A stretch of 64,000 nt of DNA from Novosphingobium sp. Rr 2-17 (GCF_000272475.1 NZ_AKFJ01000121.1:32645-96644); one strand, 5' to 3'; counted from the stretch's first letter, positions 8,450 through 17,023 are shown. Notes: a model not told the origin generated them from the sequence alone. Numbers and translations are program-made.

Positions 8450-10174
8450 TTACGAGCGGTTCTTCAGAGCCTCGCCCAGGATGTCGCCCAGCGACGCGCC
8501 CGAGTCGGACGAACCGTACTGCTCGACGGCTTCCTTCTCCTCGTGGAGCTGGCGAGCCTTGACCGAGAAGTTCGGCTTCTTCGAACGATCGAAGCCAGTG
8601 ACCATGGCATCGAGCTTCTGGCCGACCTGGAAGCGATCGGGACGCTGCTCGTCGCGGTCGCGACCCAGGTCCGAACGCTTGATGAAGCCAGTGGCGCCAT
8701 CGTCGCCAGCCTGCACTTCGAGGCCGCCGTCACGCACTTCGAGAATGGTGACGGTGACGACTTCGCCGCGACGCAGCGAGCCGCCGGTCGAGGTGCCTGC
8801 AGCAGCAGCAACGCCGCCCGCGGCCGGAGCGCCACGCTCAAGCTGCTTCATGCCCAGGCTGATGCGCTCCTTCTCGACGTCGACGTCGAGAACCACGGCG
8901 GAGACTTCCTCGCCCTTGCGGTGCAGAGCCAGCGCGTCTTCGCCCGAGATGCCCCAAGCGATGTCGGACATGTGGACCATGCCGTCGACGTCGCCGTCCA
9001 GACCGATGAACAGACCGAACTCGGTTGCGTTCTTGACTTCACCCTCAACCTGCGAGCCAACGGGGTGACGCTCGGCGAAGGCTTCCCAGGGGTTCTGGTG
9101 GGCTTGCTTCAGGCCAAGGCTGATGCGGCGCTTGTCCGAATCGACTTCGAGAACGACCACTTCGACTTCCTGCGACGTCGAGACGATCTTGCCGGGGTGG
9201 ACGTTCTTCTTGGTCCACGACATTTCGGACACGTGGACGAGGCCTTCGATCCCCGCTTCCAGCTCCACGAAGGCGCCGTATTCGGTGATGTTGGTGACCG
9301 TGCCCTGCAGCTTGGCGCCGACCGGATACTTGACCGATGCGCCTTCCCAGGGATCGCTTTCCAACTGCTTCATGCCCAGCGAGATGCGCTGCGTTTCCGA
9401 GTTGATGCGGATGATCTGCACCTTCACGGTGTCGCCGATGGCGATCACTTCGCTCGGGTGGTTGACGCGCTTGTAGCTCATGTCGGTGACGTGGAGCAGG
9501 CCGTCGATGCCGCCCAGGTCAACGAACGCACCGTAATCGGTGATGTTCTTGACGACGCCGTCGATGACCTGACCTTCGGTCAGCTTGTCGATCAGTTCGC
9601 TGCGCTGTTCGGCGCGGGTTTCTTCGAGGACGGCGCGGCGCGACACGACGATGTTGCCACGGCGACGGTCCATCTTGAGGATCTGGAAGGGCTGCGGCAC
9701 ATCCATCAGCGGAGCGACGTCGCGCACCGGACGGATATCGACCTGCGAGCCGGGGAGGAATGCCACGGCGCCGTCGAGGTCGACGGTGAAGCCGCCCTTG
9801 ACGCGGCCGAAGATCACGCCCTCGACGCGCTTGCCTTCGCCGAACTCGCTTTCCAGCTTGTCCCAGGCAGCTTCGCGGCGGGCGCGGTCACGCGACAGCA
9901 TCGCTTCGCCGTCGGCGTTCTCGACGCGGTCGACGTACACTTCGACTTCGTCACCGACCTTGAGGCCGTGCTCGCCTTCGCCACGAGCGAACTCGCGCAG
10001 CGACACGCGGCCTTCGCTCTTGAGGCCTACGTCGATGACGGCCTTGTCGTTTTCGATGGCGGTAATGGTGCCCTTGACGACGCGACCCTCAAAACCATCG
10101 TCGGCAGCGCCGCCGAACTGGTCATCAAGCATTTTCGCGAAGTCGTCGCGGGTAGGATTGGCTACAGATGCCAT
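8450..10174 (-). CDS. rpsA: 30S ribosomal protein S1
   Basis: mRNA-binding ribosomal protein needed for translation initiation. The 574-residue protein consists of six S1 (OB-fold) repeats, seen as repeated G-x-V-x-x-I-T-D-Y-G-A-F-V type cores. The last repeat is more divergent and is preceded by an Ala/Gly-rich linker (G-A-P-A-A-G-G-V-A-A-A-A-G). The start at 10174 (M-A-S-V-A-N-P) is chosen because AGGA lies eleven bases upstream; an in-frame ATG at 10195 has no ribosome site. It follows cmk on the minus strand, the widespread cmk-rpsA order, with a 253-base spacer that probably carries its own promoter. An intrinsic terminator follows. Confidence 0.96.
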   Translation of the reverse strand: MASVANPTRDDFAKMLDDQFGGAADDGFEGRVVKGTITAIENDKAVIDVGLKSEGRVSLREFARGEGEHGLKVGDEVEVYVDRVENADGEAMLSRDRARREAAWDKLESEFGEGKRVEGVIFGRVKGGFTVDLDGAVAFLPGSQVDIRPVRDVAPLMDVPQPFQILKMDRRRGNIVVSRRAVLEETRAEQRSELIDKLTEGQVIDGVVKNITDYGAFVDLGGIDGLLHVTDMSYKRVNHPSEVIAIGDTVKVQIIRINSETQRISLGMKQLESDPWEGASVKYPVGAKLQGTVTNITEYGAFVELEAGIEGLVHVSEMSWTKKNVHPGKIVSTSQEVEVVVLEVDSDKRRISLGLKQAHQNPWEAFAERHPVGSQVEGEVKNATEFGLFIGLDGDVDGMVHMSDIAWGISGEDALALHRKGEEVSAVVLDVDVEKERISLGMKQLERGAPAAGGVAAAAGTSTGGSLRRGEVVTVTILEVRDGGLEVQAGDDGATGFIKRSDLGRDRDEQRPDRFQVGQKLDAMVTGFDRSKKPNFSVKARQLHEEKEAVEQYGSSDSGASLGDILGEALKNRS

Positions 10175-10399
10175 TATCAGGTCGTTCCTATTCATCTATT
10201 TTTCCGGCCAGGCGGTTGTATCCGCCGGTCTTTCTCCGCGCCGTCCGCACCATGCGGGAACGCGGGCCAAGAGGCCGAACTGCCGCGACGGTCGGATACC
10301 GAACGCGGCGCCTTTGCAGGTAAGCCTGCTCAGACCGGCGGCCCTTATGCGCGTAGGCGGTAAAAAGCAAGGAAAATGGGGCAGAGCCGGCCAAGCGCC

Positions 10400-10415
10400 G
10401 GGCCGGTGCCGGCCC
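10400..10415. repeat. Perfect GC hairpin between cmk and rpsA
   Basis: GGGCCGG (10400-10406) and CCGGCCC (10409-10415) are perfect inverted repeats separated by two bases, starting 13 bases after the cmk stop. No T run follows on either strand, so it may be a transcript end, pause site or part of the rpsA leader rather than a standard terminator. Confidence 0.4.
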
Positions 10416-10427
10416 AGTGCGTCCAGC

Positions 10428-11057
10428 TCAGTCTGCGTTCTGACGGGCGCGTTCCACGATGCGGATTGCCTCAGCCACGGCCTGGTCCCGATCGAGGTTC
10501 GAGGTGTCGAGCACGACTGCGCCCTGGGCCACCGCGAGGGGGGAGTCTTTGCGTCCGCTGTCACGGGCGTCGCGGGCGGCGAGGTCGGCGGTGATTTCGT
10601 CGAGGGTTACCGAGCGGCCTTGGGCTTGCATCTCGGCAAAGCGACGCTGGGCGCGGGCGACGGTGCTGGCGGTGACGAAGATCTTCACGTCGGCATCGGG
10701 CGCGATGACGGTGCCGATGTCGCGCCCGTCCAGGACGGCGCCGCCGGCTTGCATCGCAAAGGCGCGTTGGCGTTCGTAGAGCGCGGCACGGACCTTCGGG
10801 TGGATCGAAACGCGGCTGGCGAGGCCGCCGCTTTCTTCGGAACGCAGCTCTGGCTCCAGGAGCAGGGCGTCCGGGAACCCGCATGCCGCCAGCGCATCTG
10901 TCTGATCGTCCGGATCGCCGCCTGCCAGCAACACTTGGCGCCCGACGGCGCGGTAGAGCAGCCCGGTATCGAGGTGGGGCAGGCCGAAATGCGCGGCGAG
11001 GGCCTTGGCAATCGTGCCTTTGCCCGAGGCGGTTGGTCCGTCGACGGCGATAATCAT
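10428..11057 (-). CDS. cmk: Cytidylate kinase
   Basis: Phosphorylates CMP and dCMP to the diphosphates in pyrimidine salvage and synthesis. The 209-residue protein begins with a P-loop, G-P-T-A-S-G-K-G-T (about 7-15), and contains the family stretches L-D-T-G-L-L-Y-R-A-V-G, L-D-G-R-D-I-G-T-V and R-D-x-x-D-S-G-R. The start at 11057 is the ATG directly before the P-loop strand. It sits in a minus-strand series aroA, cytosine-deaminase-like gene, cmk, rpsA; the gap to the deaminase is 40 bases. Confidence 0.95.
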   Translation of the reverse strand: MIIAVDGPTASGKGTIAKALAAHFGLPHLDTGLLYRAVGRQVLLAGGDPDDQTDALAACGFPDALLLEPELRSEESGGLASRVSIHPKVRAALYERQRAFAMQAGGAVLDGRDIGTVIAPDADVKIFVTASTVARAQRRFAEMQAQGRSVTLDEITADLAARDARDSGRKDSPLAVAQGAVVLDTSNLDRDQAVAEAIRIVERARQNAD

Positions 11058-11097
11058 GGGCGCGCCATGACGGGCTGGCCGCCAAATGGCAAGGCGC

Positions 11098-11556
11098 TCA
11101 GTCGGCGATATCCTCGGCCCAGAGCTGGGGTTTCTCGGCAATGCAGCGGGCCATCAGCGCGGTGCAGCGGGTGTCTTCCAGGATCACTACTTCGACGCCG
11201 TGGTCGCGCAGGAATTGTTCGTTACCGCCGAAATTGCGGTTCTCGGCAATGACGACGCGGGGGATCTTGAATTGCACGATTGTGCCAGCGCACATCATGC
11301 AAGGCGAAAGCGAGGTGTAGAGCGTGCAATCGCGGTAGCTGGCGCGGCGGCCCGCCGCTTGCAGGCAGTCCATCTCGCCGTGGAGGATCGGGTTGCCTTG
11401 CTGCACCCGGCGGTTGTGACCGGCTGCGACGATCTCTGCGCCCGAAGTCAGCACCGATCCGATCGGCAAGCCTCCTTCGTTCCAGCTCTTGAGCGCCTGC
11501 TCGTAGCAAGCATCGATGGCGGCCTGATCTATCGCAGTCTGGTCGGTGTCGGTCAT
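11098..11556 (-). CDS. Nucleobase deaminase, close to yeast-type cytosine deaminase
   Basis: Zinc-dependent CDA-fold deaminase of 152 residues. Zinc ligands are His59 in L-H-G-E (Glu61 is the proton shuttle) and Cys86/Cys89 in S-P-C-M-M-C. Beyond the generic motifs it resembles yeast FCY1 throughout: L-Y-T-S-L-S-P-C, I-P-R-V-V-I-A-E-N-x-N-F, and a C-terminal W-x-E-D-I. Residues matching the FCY1 substrate pocket (Asn48, Phe109, Trp146, Asp149) are all present, so cytosine to uracil is the best guess; guanine or other base deamination is not excluded. It lies between aroA and cmk, 25 bases past aroA, probably in one transcript. The comparison with FCY1 is from memory. Confidence 0.82.
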   Translation of the reverse strand: MTDTDQTAIDQAAIDACYEQALKSWNEGGLPIGSVLTSGAEIVAAGHNRRVQQGNPILHGEMDCLQAAGRRASYRDCTLYTSLSPCMMCAGTIVQFKIPRVVIAENRNFGGNEQFLRDHGVEVVILEDTRCTALMARCIAEKPQLWAEDIAD

Positions 11557-11581
11557 GACGCCAGTTTGCCTCGAACCAGCC

Positions 11582-12922
11582 TCAGGCGGCAAGCCCATCC
11601 AGCATGGATTCGAAGGTCGGGAAGCTGGTGGCGATCGGCCGGGTGTCGTCCACCTCCACGCCGGCGCGGCTGACGAGGCCTGCGATCGCCATCGACATGG
11701 CGATGCGGTGGTCCAGGTGGGTGGCGATCGGGGCATCGGTGCCGACGAGCGGTTCGCCGCCCGTGCCCGTGATGACCAGGCCGTCGGCCCGTTCTTCCAC
11801 CCGCACGCCGGCGGCGGCCAGCGCCGTCGCCATGGCGGCGAGGCGGTCCGATTCCTTGACGCGCAATTCGTCCAGGCCGCTGGTGGTCGTAACCCCATCA
11901 GCCATTGCGGCGGCGACGAACAGGACGGGAAACTCGTCGATCATCAGCGGCGCGATGGCCGGATCGACTTCGATTCCTTTCAAGGCGGAGTGCCGCACCA
12001 ACAAGTCCGCGACCGGCTCGCCACCGACTTCGCGCGGGTTCACTTCCTCGATCTGACCGCCCATCTGGCGCAGGACCGTGACGATCCCGGCGCGGGTGGG
12101 GTTGAGGCCGACGTTTTCGATGAGGACTTCGCTGCCTGGCACCACCAGCGCAGCAACCAGGAAGAACGCGGCGGACGAGGGGTCGCCCGGCACCTCGATC
12201 ACTTGCGGCTTGAGTTCCGCCTCGCCCCGGATCGAGATGAGGCGCGCGCCGTCCGCATCCGTCTCGACGGTCAGGTCCGCGCCGAAGCCGCGCAGCATGC
12301 GTTCGGAGTGGTCGCGCGTTGGCACCGGCTCGATCACGGTGGTGATGCCCGGTGTGTTGAGGCCAGCCAGCAGCACGGCGCTCTTCACCTGAGCAGAAGC
12401 AACCGGAAGGCGGTAGGTGATCGGCACCGCCGGAGATGCACCGCGTACGATCAGCGGCAGCCGACCGCCCTCCGACGCCTCGAAACTGGCGCCCATCTGC
12501 GAAAGCGGGGTGATGACGCGGCCCATCGGGCGCTTCGACAGCGAAGCGTCGCCGGTGAACGTCGCGGCGATCGGGTGGCTGGAGACGAGGCCCATCAGCA
12601 GGCGGGTCGAGGTGCCCGAATTGCCCATGTCGAGCGCGGCTTCGGGCTGGAGCAAGGCGCCCACGCCCACGCCGTGGACGGACCACTCGCCCACGCCGAG
12701 CCGCTCCACGCTTGCCCCCATCGCGCGCATGGCGGTGGCGGTGGCCAGCACGTCCTCGCCTTCGAGCAGCCCGGTCACGCGCGTTTCACCGACCGCCAGC
12801 GCGCCCAGCATGATCGAGCGGTGGCTGATCGACTTGTCCCCCGGCACCCGGATGCGGCCCCGAAGCGCACCTGTCGCCGTAAAGCGGCGGGGGCGGGCAG
12901 CGGCAGGATCAGCATGGCTCAC
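11582..12922 (-). CDS. aroA: 3-phosphoshikimate 1-carboxyvinyltransferase (EPSP synthase, class II)
   Basis: Shikimate-pathway enzyme adding enolpyruvate from PEP to shikimate-3-phosphate. The 446-residue protein closely follows the class II (CP4-like) type: G-D-K-S-I-S-H-R, G-L-L-E-G-E-D-V, F-T-G-D-A-S-L-S-K-R-P-M-G-R, A-S-A-Q-V-K-S-A-V-L-L-A-G-L-N-T-P-G and L-R-V-K-E-S-D-R-L. The segment that holds Ala100 in CP4 (N-A-A-T) reads N-S-G-T here, so a glycine (residue 103) sits at the glyphosate-discriminating site. The start is GTG at 12922 (V-S-H-A-D-P). It is the first gene of a minus-strand run leading to cmk. Confidence 0.95.
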   Translation of the reverse strand: MSHADPAAARPRRFTATGALRGRIRVPGDKSISHRSIMLGALAVGETRVTGLLEGEDVLATATAMRAMGASVERLGVGEWSVHGVGVGALLQPEAALDMGNSGTSTRLLMGLVSSHPIAATFTGDASLSKRPMGRVITPLSQMGASFEASEGGRLPLIVRGASPAVPITYRLPVASAQVKSAVLLAGLNTPGITTVIEPVPTRDHSERMLRGFGADLTVETDADGARLISIRGEAELKPQVIEVPGDPSSAAFFLVAALVVPGSEVLIENVGLNPTRAGIVTVLRQMGGQIEEVNPREVGGEPVADLLVRHSALKGIEVDPAIAPLMIDEFPVLFVAAAMADGVTTTSGLDELRVKESDRLAAMATALAAAGVRVEERADGLVITGTGGEPLVGTDAPIATHLDHRIAMSMAIAGLVSRAGVEVDDTRPIATSFPTFESMLDGLAA

Positions 12923-13110
12923 GAGGACAGGGTCTTTCCGGTGCGAGAGGGGCGAAAATCGGGCGGCTTTTGACAGCGGTACGCGGCTATGGCAAGGCGC
13001 GCGCCCTGATGGGGCTGGCGTGCTTGATTTCGCGCCGGACTCTGACCATCAAGATAACAGATATATTTTTCGCCCGTTCCGTATCGGTCGGGCAACACGA
13101 GGACTTTGTC

Positions 13111-13428
13111 ATGGCCAAGCCTGAATGGGGCGCCAAGCACGGCTGCCCGAAATGCGGCACCCGCTTCTACGACCTGGGCAAGGATAACCCGGTTCACTGC
13201 ATCGAGTGCGGCAACGAGTGGACTCCCGAGCCCGTGCTCAAGTCCAAGCAGCCCATCCCCTACGAAGAAATCCAGAAGAAAGAAGTCGTCGAGCGTGAGG
13301 ACACGGATCTCGCCGAGGAAGATCTGGACATCGACGAGGACGGCGATTCGCCTGACAACGACGTGGACCTGGGCGGCGATGACGACCTGGGCATCGGCGC
13401 CGGCGACGAAAACGAGATCGAGCACTGA
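13111..13428 (+). CDS. TIGR02300 family protein (FYDLN acid domain)
   Basis: A 105-residue protein of the alphaproteobacterial TIGR02300 family. The N-terminus has a zinc-ribbon-like pair C-P-K-C (12-15) and C-I-E-C (30-33) with the eponymous F-Y-D-L motif between them. The C-terminal half is a highly acidic Asp/Glu tail. Function is unknown for the family. The start at 13111 (M-A-K-P-E-W-G) is the conserved one; the frame is open further upstream into the intergenic region. It is divergent from aroA and followed by tRNA-Ala. Confidence 0.9.
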   Translation: MAKPEWGAKHGCPKCGTRFYDLGKDNPVHCIECGNEWTPEPVLKSKQPIPYEEIQKKEVVEREDTDLAEEDLDIDEDGDSPDNDVDLGGDDDLGIGAGDENEIEH

Positions 13429-13594
13429 TATCTTAAGGGAGTGCTGCGGCTAAAAATCGCGGCGCTCCCGATTCTCTCTTGCCAAGCTTTTCCGCCCCCA
13501 CTAGAGGGCGGCCTCCCAAGCGAAGGCGCAGCCGCAAGGCAGCGCCAGCAAGGGCGAAGTGGACCTCCCAGGACTGCTTCGAAGAAAATGGCAC

Positions 13595-13670
<76 letters not shown>

Positions 13671-13715
13671 TTTTCGCTTAGATATGTTTCGCATGATTGC
13701 GAACGCGCTGGTTGA

Positions 13716-13794
13716 CGAGGTTTCGTCCACCGGCGTTTTTCGCTATAAGTCATGCTCACGTCGGTCAGCGAGGTTTCGCCTACCGGCGTTTTCG
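13716..13794 (+). repeat. Imperfect 26-base direct repeat upstream of ffh
   Basis: Bases 13716-13742 and 13769-13794 share the block CGAGGTTTCG-(C/T)C-(C/T)ACCGGCGTTTT with two substitutions and one extra T in the first copy. They lie in the 200-base gap between tRNA-Ala and ffh. The repeat could be a regulatory protein site or a local duplication. Confidence 0.6.
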
Positions 13795-13873
13795 GCGTTC
13801 TGGCCCATCGGTCGGCGCATTGGTGCAGTACAAGGCGGCGTTGGTCCGCCGGCAGTGACGTTAGGAGCGACAA

Positions 13874-15349
13874 ATGTTTGACTCTTTGTCCGATCGTCTT
13901 GGCGGCGTCTTCGACAAGCTGCGGGGGCGCGGCGCGCTCAAGGAGCAGGACGTCCTCGATGCCATGCGCGAAGTGCGCATCGCGCTACTCGAGGCCGACG
14001 TTGCGCTGCCGGTCGTCCGTCGTTTCGTCGATCAGGTCACTGAAAAGGCCGTGGGCCAGTCGGTGCTGCGCTCGGTCACGCCGGGCCAGCAAGTCGTCAA
14101 GATCGTCAACGATGCCCTGATCGATACGCTGGGCGGCGAAGATACCCCCGGCCTCGATCTCGAAGCGGTGCCGCCGGTCGTCATCATGATGGTCGGCCTC
14201 CAGGGTTCGGGTAAGACGACCAGCACGGCCAAGATCGCCAAGCTGCTCAAGGACAAGCAGGGCAAGAAAGTCCTGATGGCCTCGCTGGACGTCAATCGTC
14301 CGGCGGCGCAGGAACAGCTTCGCGTGCTGGGCGAACAGATTTCGGTCGCGACGCTGCCGATCATCACCGGCCAGCAGCCGACCGAGATCGCCACCCGCGC
14401 GTTGCAGGCCGCTCGCCTCCAGGCGGTGGACGTGCTGCTGCTCGATACCGCAGGCCGTCTCCACGTAGACACGCAGTTGATGGACGAGATGAAGGCGGTT
14501 TCCGCCATCTCGTCGCCGCGTGAAACGCTGTTGGTGGTCGATTCGCTCACCGGTCAGGACGCGGTGAACGTCGCGCAATCGTTCGCCGGCCAAGTCGATC
14601 TTACCGGTGTCGTCCTGACCCGCATGGACGGCGATGCGCGCGGCGGTGCGGCGCTGTCGATGCGCGCCGTTACCGGCAAGCCGATCAAGTTCGCAGGCAC
14701 CGGCGAAAAGCTGGACGCGCTCGAAGTCTTCCACCCCAGCCGGGTTGCCAACCGCATCCTGGGCATGGGCGACATCGTCTCGATGGTCGAAAAGGCTGCC
14801 GAGGCCGTCAAGGTCGAGGATGCCGAGGCGCTCGCCAAGCGCATGGACCAGGGCAAGTTCGACATGAACGACCTGCGCATGCAGCTCAAGCAGATGCAAA
14901 GCATGGGCGGCCTGGGCATGCTCGCGGGTATGATGCCCGGGATGAAGAAGGCCAAGGCGGCGATGCAGGCGTCCGGCATGGACGACCGCGTGCTGCTGCG
15001 CATGGATGCGATCATCGGCTCGATGACCCTCAAGGAGCGCGTCAACCCCGCGCTGCTCAACGCCAAGCGCAAGATCCGCGTCGCCAACGGCTCGGGCACC
15101 CAGGTTCAGGACGTCAACAAGCTGCTGAAAATGCACCAGGAAATGGCCAAGGCCATGAAGCAGATCAAGAAGATGGGCGGCCTCAAAGGCCTCGCCGCGA
15201 TGTTCGGCAAGGGCGGCCTCGACGCCGCGATGCCGGGGCTGGGCGGTCAAGGCCTTGGCCCCGGTGCCGGCGGCATGCCCGGCCTTGGCGGCGGTGGCTT
15301 GGGTGGTCTTGGCGGTGCCGGCGATCTCAGCAAGTTTCTAAAAAAGTAA
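13874..15349 (+). CDS. ffh: Signal recognition particle protein Ffh
   Basis: SRP54 GTPase that binds signal peptides with the 4.5S RNA and docks to FtsY, which is also encoded in this window. Domains run N (1-95), G with P-loop G-L-Q-G-S-G-K-T-T at about 108-116 plus D-T-A-G-R and T-R-M-D, and a methionine-rich M domain from about 325 (M-Q-S-M-G-G-L-G-M-L-A-G-M-M-P-G-M). The 491-residue protein ends in a long Gly-rich tail. It begins the plus-strand block followed by rpsP-rimM-trmD-rplS. Confidence 0.97.
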   Translation: MFDSLSDRLGGVFDKLRGRGALKEQDVLDAMREVRIALLEADVALPVVRRFVDQVTEKAVGQSVLRSVTPGQQVVKIVNDALIDTLGGEDTPGLDLEAVPPVVIMMVGLQGSGKTTSTAKIAKLLKDKQGKKVLMASLDVNRPAAQEQLRVLGEQISVATLPIITGQQPTEIATRALQAARLQAVDVLLLDTAGRLHVDTQLMDEMKAVSAISSPRETLLVVDSLTGQDAVNVAQSFAGQVDLTGVVLTRMDGDARGGAALSMRAVTGKPIKFAGTGEKLDALEVFHPSRVANRILGMGDIVSMVEKAAEAVKVEDAEALAKRMDQGKFDMNDLRMQLKQMQSMGGLGMLAGMMPGMKKAKAAMQASGMDDRVLLRMDAIIGSMTLKERVNPALLNAKRKIRVANGSGTQVQDVNKLLKMHQEMAKAMKQIKKMGGLKGLAAMFGKGGLDAAMPGLGGQGLGPGAGGMPGLGGGGLGGLGGAGDLSKFLKK

Positions 15350-15389
15350 TCTCGAAGCATTCGTAAGAATTGAAGGAAAGGTAAGAGCA

Positions 15390-15821
15390 ATGTCCGTTTC
15401 GATCCGTCTGTCGCGCGGTGGCGCCAAGAAGCGTCCTTATTACAAAATCGTCGTGTCCAACTCGCGCGCACCGCGCGATGGCAAGTACCTGGAGCAGGTC
15501 GGCACCTACAACCCGGTCCTCGCCAAGGATGACGAGAACCGCGTTCGTGTGACCGAAGACCGCGTGCGCTACTGGCTCGGCGTCGGCGCCCAGCCGACCG
15601 ACCGTGTCGCTCGCATTCTCGACAAGGCCGGCATCAAGGAGCGTGCTGCTACCGTGAACCCCGCCAAGGGCGAGCCGGGCAAGAAGGCCAAGGATCGCGC
15701 CGAGGAGAAGGCCGAGAAGCAGCGTGAGGCTGAAGAAGCCGCCGCTGCTGCCGCTGCTGCTCCGGCTGTCGAGGAAGCTCCGGCTGAAGAAGCTGCTGCC
15801 GAGGAAACCACCGAGGCCTAA
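15390..15821 (+). CDS. rpsP: 30S ribosomal protein S16 with acidic Ala/Glu tail
   Basis: Small-subunit assembly protein. The core (M-S-V-S-I-R-L-S-R-G-G to about residue 85) is standard S16, but the protein is 143 residues instead of about 80-90. The extra C-terminus first has Lys/Glu-rich sequence and then an Ala/Glu repeat tail (E-E-A-P-A-E-E-A-A-A-E-E). Such tails are common in alphaproteobacterial S16. It starts the rpsP-rimM-trmD-rplS operon; the rimM start is three bases after its stop. Confidence 0.96.
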   Translation: MSVSIRLSRGGAKKRPYYKIVVSNSRAPRDGKYLEQVGTYNPVLAKDDENRVRVTEDRVRYWLGVGAQPTDRVARILDKAGIKERAATVNPAKGEPGKKAKDRAEEKAEKQREAEEAAAAAAAAPAVEEAPAEEAAAEETTEA

Positions 15822-15824
15822 GCC

Positions 15825-16337
15825 TTGGTTTCCGCAGCTAACGACCGTCCCGTCACGCTTGCCGCCGTTTCCGGCGCGCACGGCGTGACGGGCGATGTTC
15901 GCCTCAAGCTGTTCGGCGAAGGCGTGGCGGCGCTCAAGCGCTACCGCGCCTTCAACGATTCCAGCCTGACCCTCGCCAAGCTGCGCGACGACGGCAAGGG
16001 CGGCGCCATCGCCCGTTTCGTCGAAATCACCGACCGCACGACGGCGGAAAAGCTGCGCGGCACCGCGCTGACCGTTCCGCGCTCGGCCATGCCCGAGCTG
16101 GAAGAAGGCGAGTATTATCACGCCGACTTGCTGGGTCTGCCGGTCGTCTCGGATGAGGGTGAGGCCATAGGGACGGTCATTGCGGTCGATGACTATGGCG
16201 CGGGCGACGTGATCGAGATCGAATGTCCGCCCAAGGACGGGGCCAAAGCCCATCGTTTCATGGTGCCGATGACCCTCGCGGCCGTGCCCGAGTGGGATGC
16301 AGAGCGACTGGTGGTTGCCGCAAGCTTCGTCTCGTAG
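15825..16337 (+). CDS. rimM: Ribosome maturation factor RimM
   Basis: Binds S19 in the 30S head and helps late 16S rRNA processing. The 170-residue protein has the N-terminal RimM barrel (A-A-V-S-G-A-H-G-V-T-G-D-V-R-L-K, about 14-29) and a PRC-barrel C-terminus (E-Y-Y-H-A-D-L-L-G-L, then V-P-M-T). The start is TTG at 15825, three bases after rpsP; no ATG or GTG fits better. In most bacteria trmD follows directly, but here a toxin-antitoxin cassette of about 1 kb intervenes. Confidence 0.95.
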   Translation: MVSAANDRPVTLAAVSGAHGVTGDVRLKLFGEGVAALKRYRAFNDSSLTLAKLRDDGKGGAIARFVEITDRTTAEKLRGTALTVPRSAMPELEEGEYYHADLLGLPVVSDEGEAIGTVIAVDDYGAGDVIEIECPPKDGAKAHRFMVPMTLAAVPEWDAERLVVAASFVS

Positions 16338-16357
16338 TATATACGCCAGGTATATAC
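16337..16357 (+). promoter_or_regulatory. Predicted vapBC operator
   Basis: Two copies of the palindromic octamer GTATATAC (16337-16344 and 16350-16357), spaced 13 bases start to start, lie immediately before the antitoxin gene and overlap the rimM stop. AT-rich palindromes in this position are typical autoregulatory sites for AbrB-type antitoxins and their VapC partners. Confidence 0.65.
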
Positions 16358-16367
16358 GGAGGCCGTC

Positions 16368-16646
16368 ATGGGCAAGGAATACAGCACCCGCAGTTTCAAG
16401 TCGGGCAACTCGGTAGCGATCCGCATGCCCGCTGGCCTCGGCGTTGAGCCTGACCGCGAATGGATCGCCGAATGGGTCGATGGTGACTTGCGCTTGCGCG
16501 CCAAAGATCGCCCCAAGCGCAAGATCGACGTCAGCGGCTTTGCCGGCAAGGCGCCTGGGCTAAGGCCGTTGCCGCCTGAACTTCGCGAATTTGAAGAACG
16601 TCCCAGCACGATCGCGGCCCGTCTAAAGGCGCAGAACTCAGAGTGA
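16368..16646 (+). CDS. vapB: VapB-type antitoxin, AbrB/MazE fold
   Basis: A 92-residue DNA-binding antitoxin. The N-terminal half has the swapped-hairpin AbrB pattern (S-F-K-S-G-N-S-V-A-I-R-M-P); the C-terminal part (L-P-P-E-L-R-E-F-E-E-R-P) should wrap the toxin. A GGAGG-like ribosome site precedes the ATG at 16368. Its stop overlaps the vapC start (GTGA), the usual coupling. A double GTATATAC site just upstream suggests autorepression. Placement inside the rimM-trmD junction suggests acquisition by transfer. Confidence 0.88.
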   Translation: MGKEYSTRSFKSGNSVAIRMPAGLGVEPDREWIAEWVDGDLRLRAKDRPKRKIDVSGFAGKAPGLRPLPPELREFEERPSTIAARLKAQNSE

Positions 16647-17023
16647 TCCGCTACCTCATCGACGCGGATAGTTCGATCTATGCCATGGTCGATCGGCACA
16701 GTCCCGTGAACGCGCGCCTTGCCGATTGCGAGCCGGGCGAAGTCGTGATTTCGACGATCAGTTTCGCGGAAATAGCGCTGGGTGTCCTGCAATTGCACAA
16801 GCCGCCGCCGCCCGGCGTGCTCGACGCATTCATCAAGGCCATCCCCCTGGTGCCGTTCGACGAGGCAGCAGCGCGCGAATATGCAAAACTGCCCTTCAAG
16901 CGAGCCCGCTTCGACCGCCTGCTGGCCGCGCACGCGCTGAGCATTGGTGCAACCGTCGTCACCAATAACGCCGCCGACTTCGCCGATGTGCCGGGGCTGG
17001 TGATCGAGAACTGGACGACATGA
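16643..17023 (+). CDS. vapC: VapC-type PIN-domain toxin ribonuclease
   Basis: A 126-residue PIN endoribonuclease, the toxin half of a type II module. The acidic metal-binding residues are in place: Asp7 (L-I-D-A-D), Glu43 (S-F-A-E-I), Asp91 (R-F-D-R-L-L-A-A-H-A) and Asp112 (N-A-A-D-F). VapC toxins cut tRNA or rRNA; the target here cannot be told. It starts at GTG 16643, overlapping vapB by four bases, and its own stop overlaps the ATG of the next small gene by four bases. All catalytic residues are intact, so it is probably functional. Confidence 0.9.
   Translation: MIRYLIDADSSIYAMVDRHSPVNARLADCEPGEVVISTISFAEIALGVLQLHKPPPPGVLDAFIKAIPLVPFDEAAAREYAKLPFKRARFDRLLAAHALSIGATVVTNNAADFADVPGLVIENWTT

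Noticed and set aside
8543..10363. 606-codon open frame antisense to rpsA
   Set aside because: A shadow frame over the repeated S1 domains; its composition (His/Asp/Val/Ala-rich repeats) follows from the rpsA codons.
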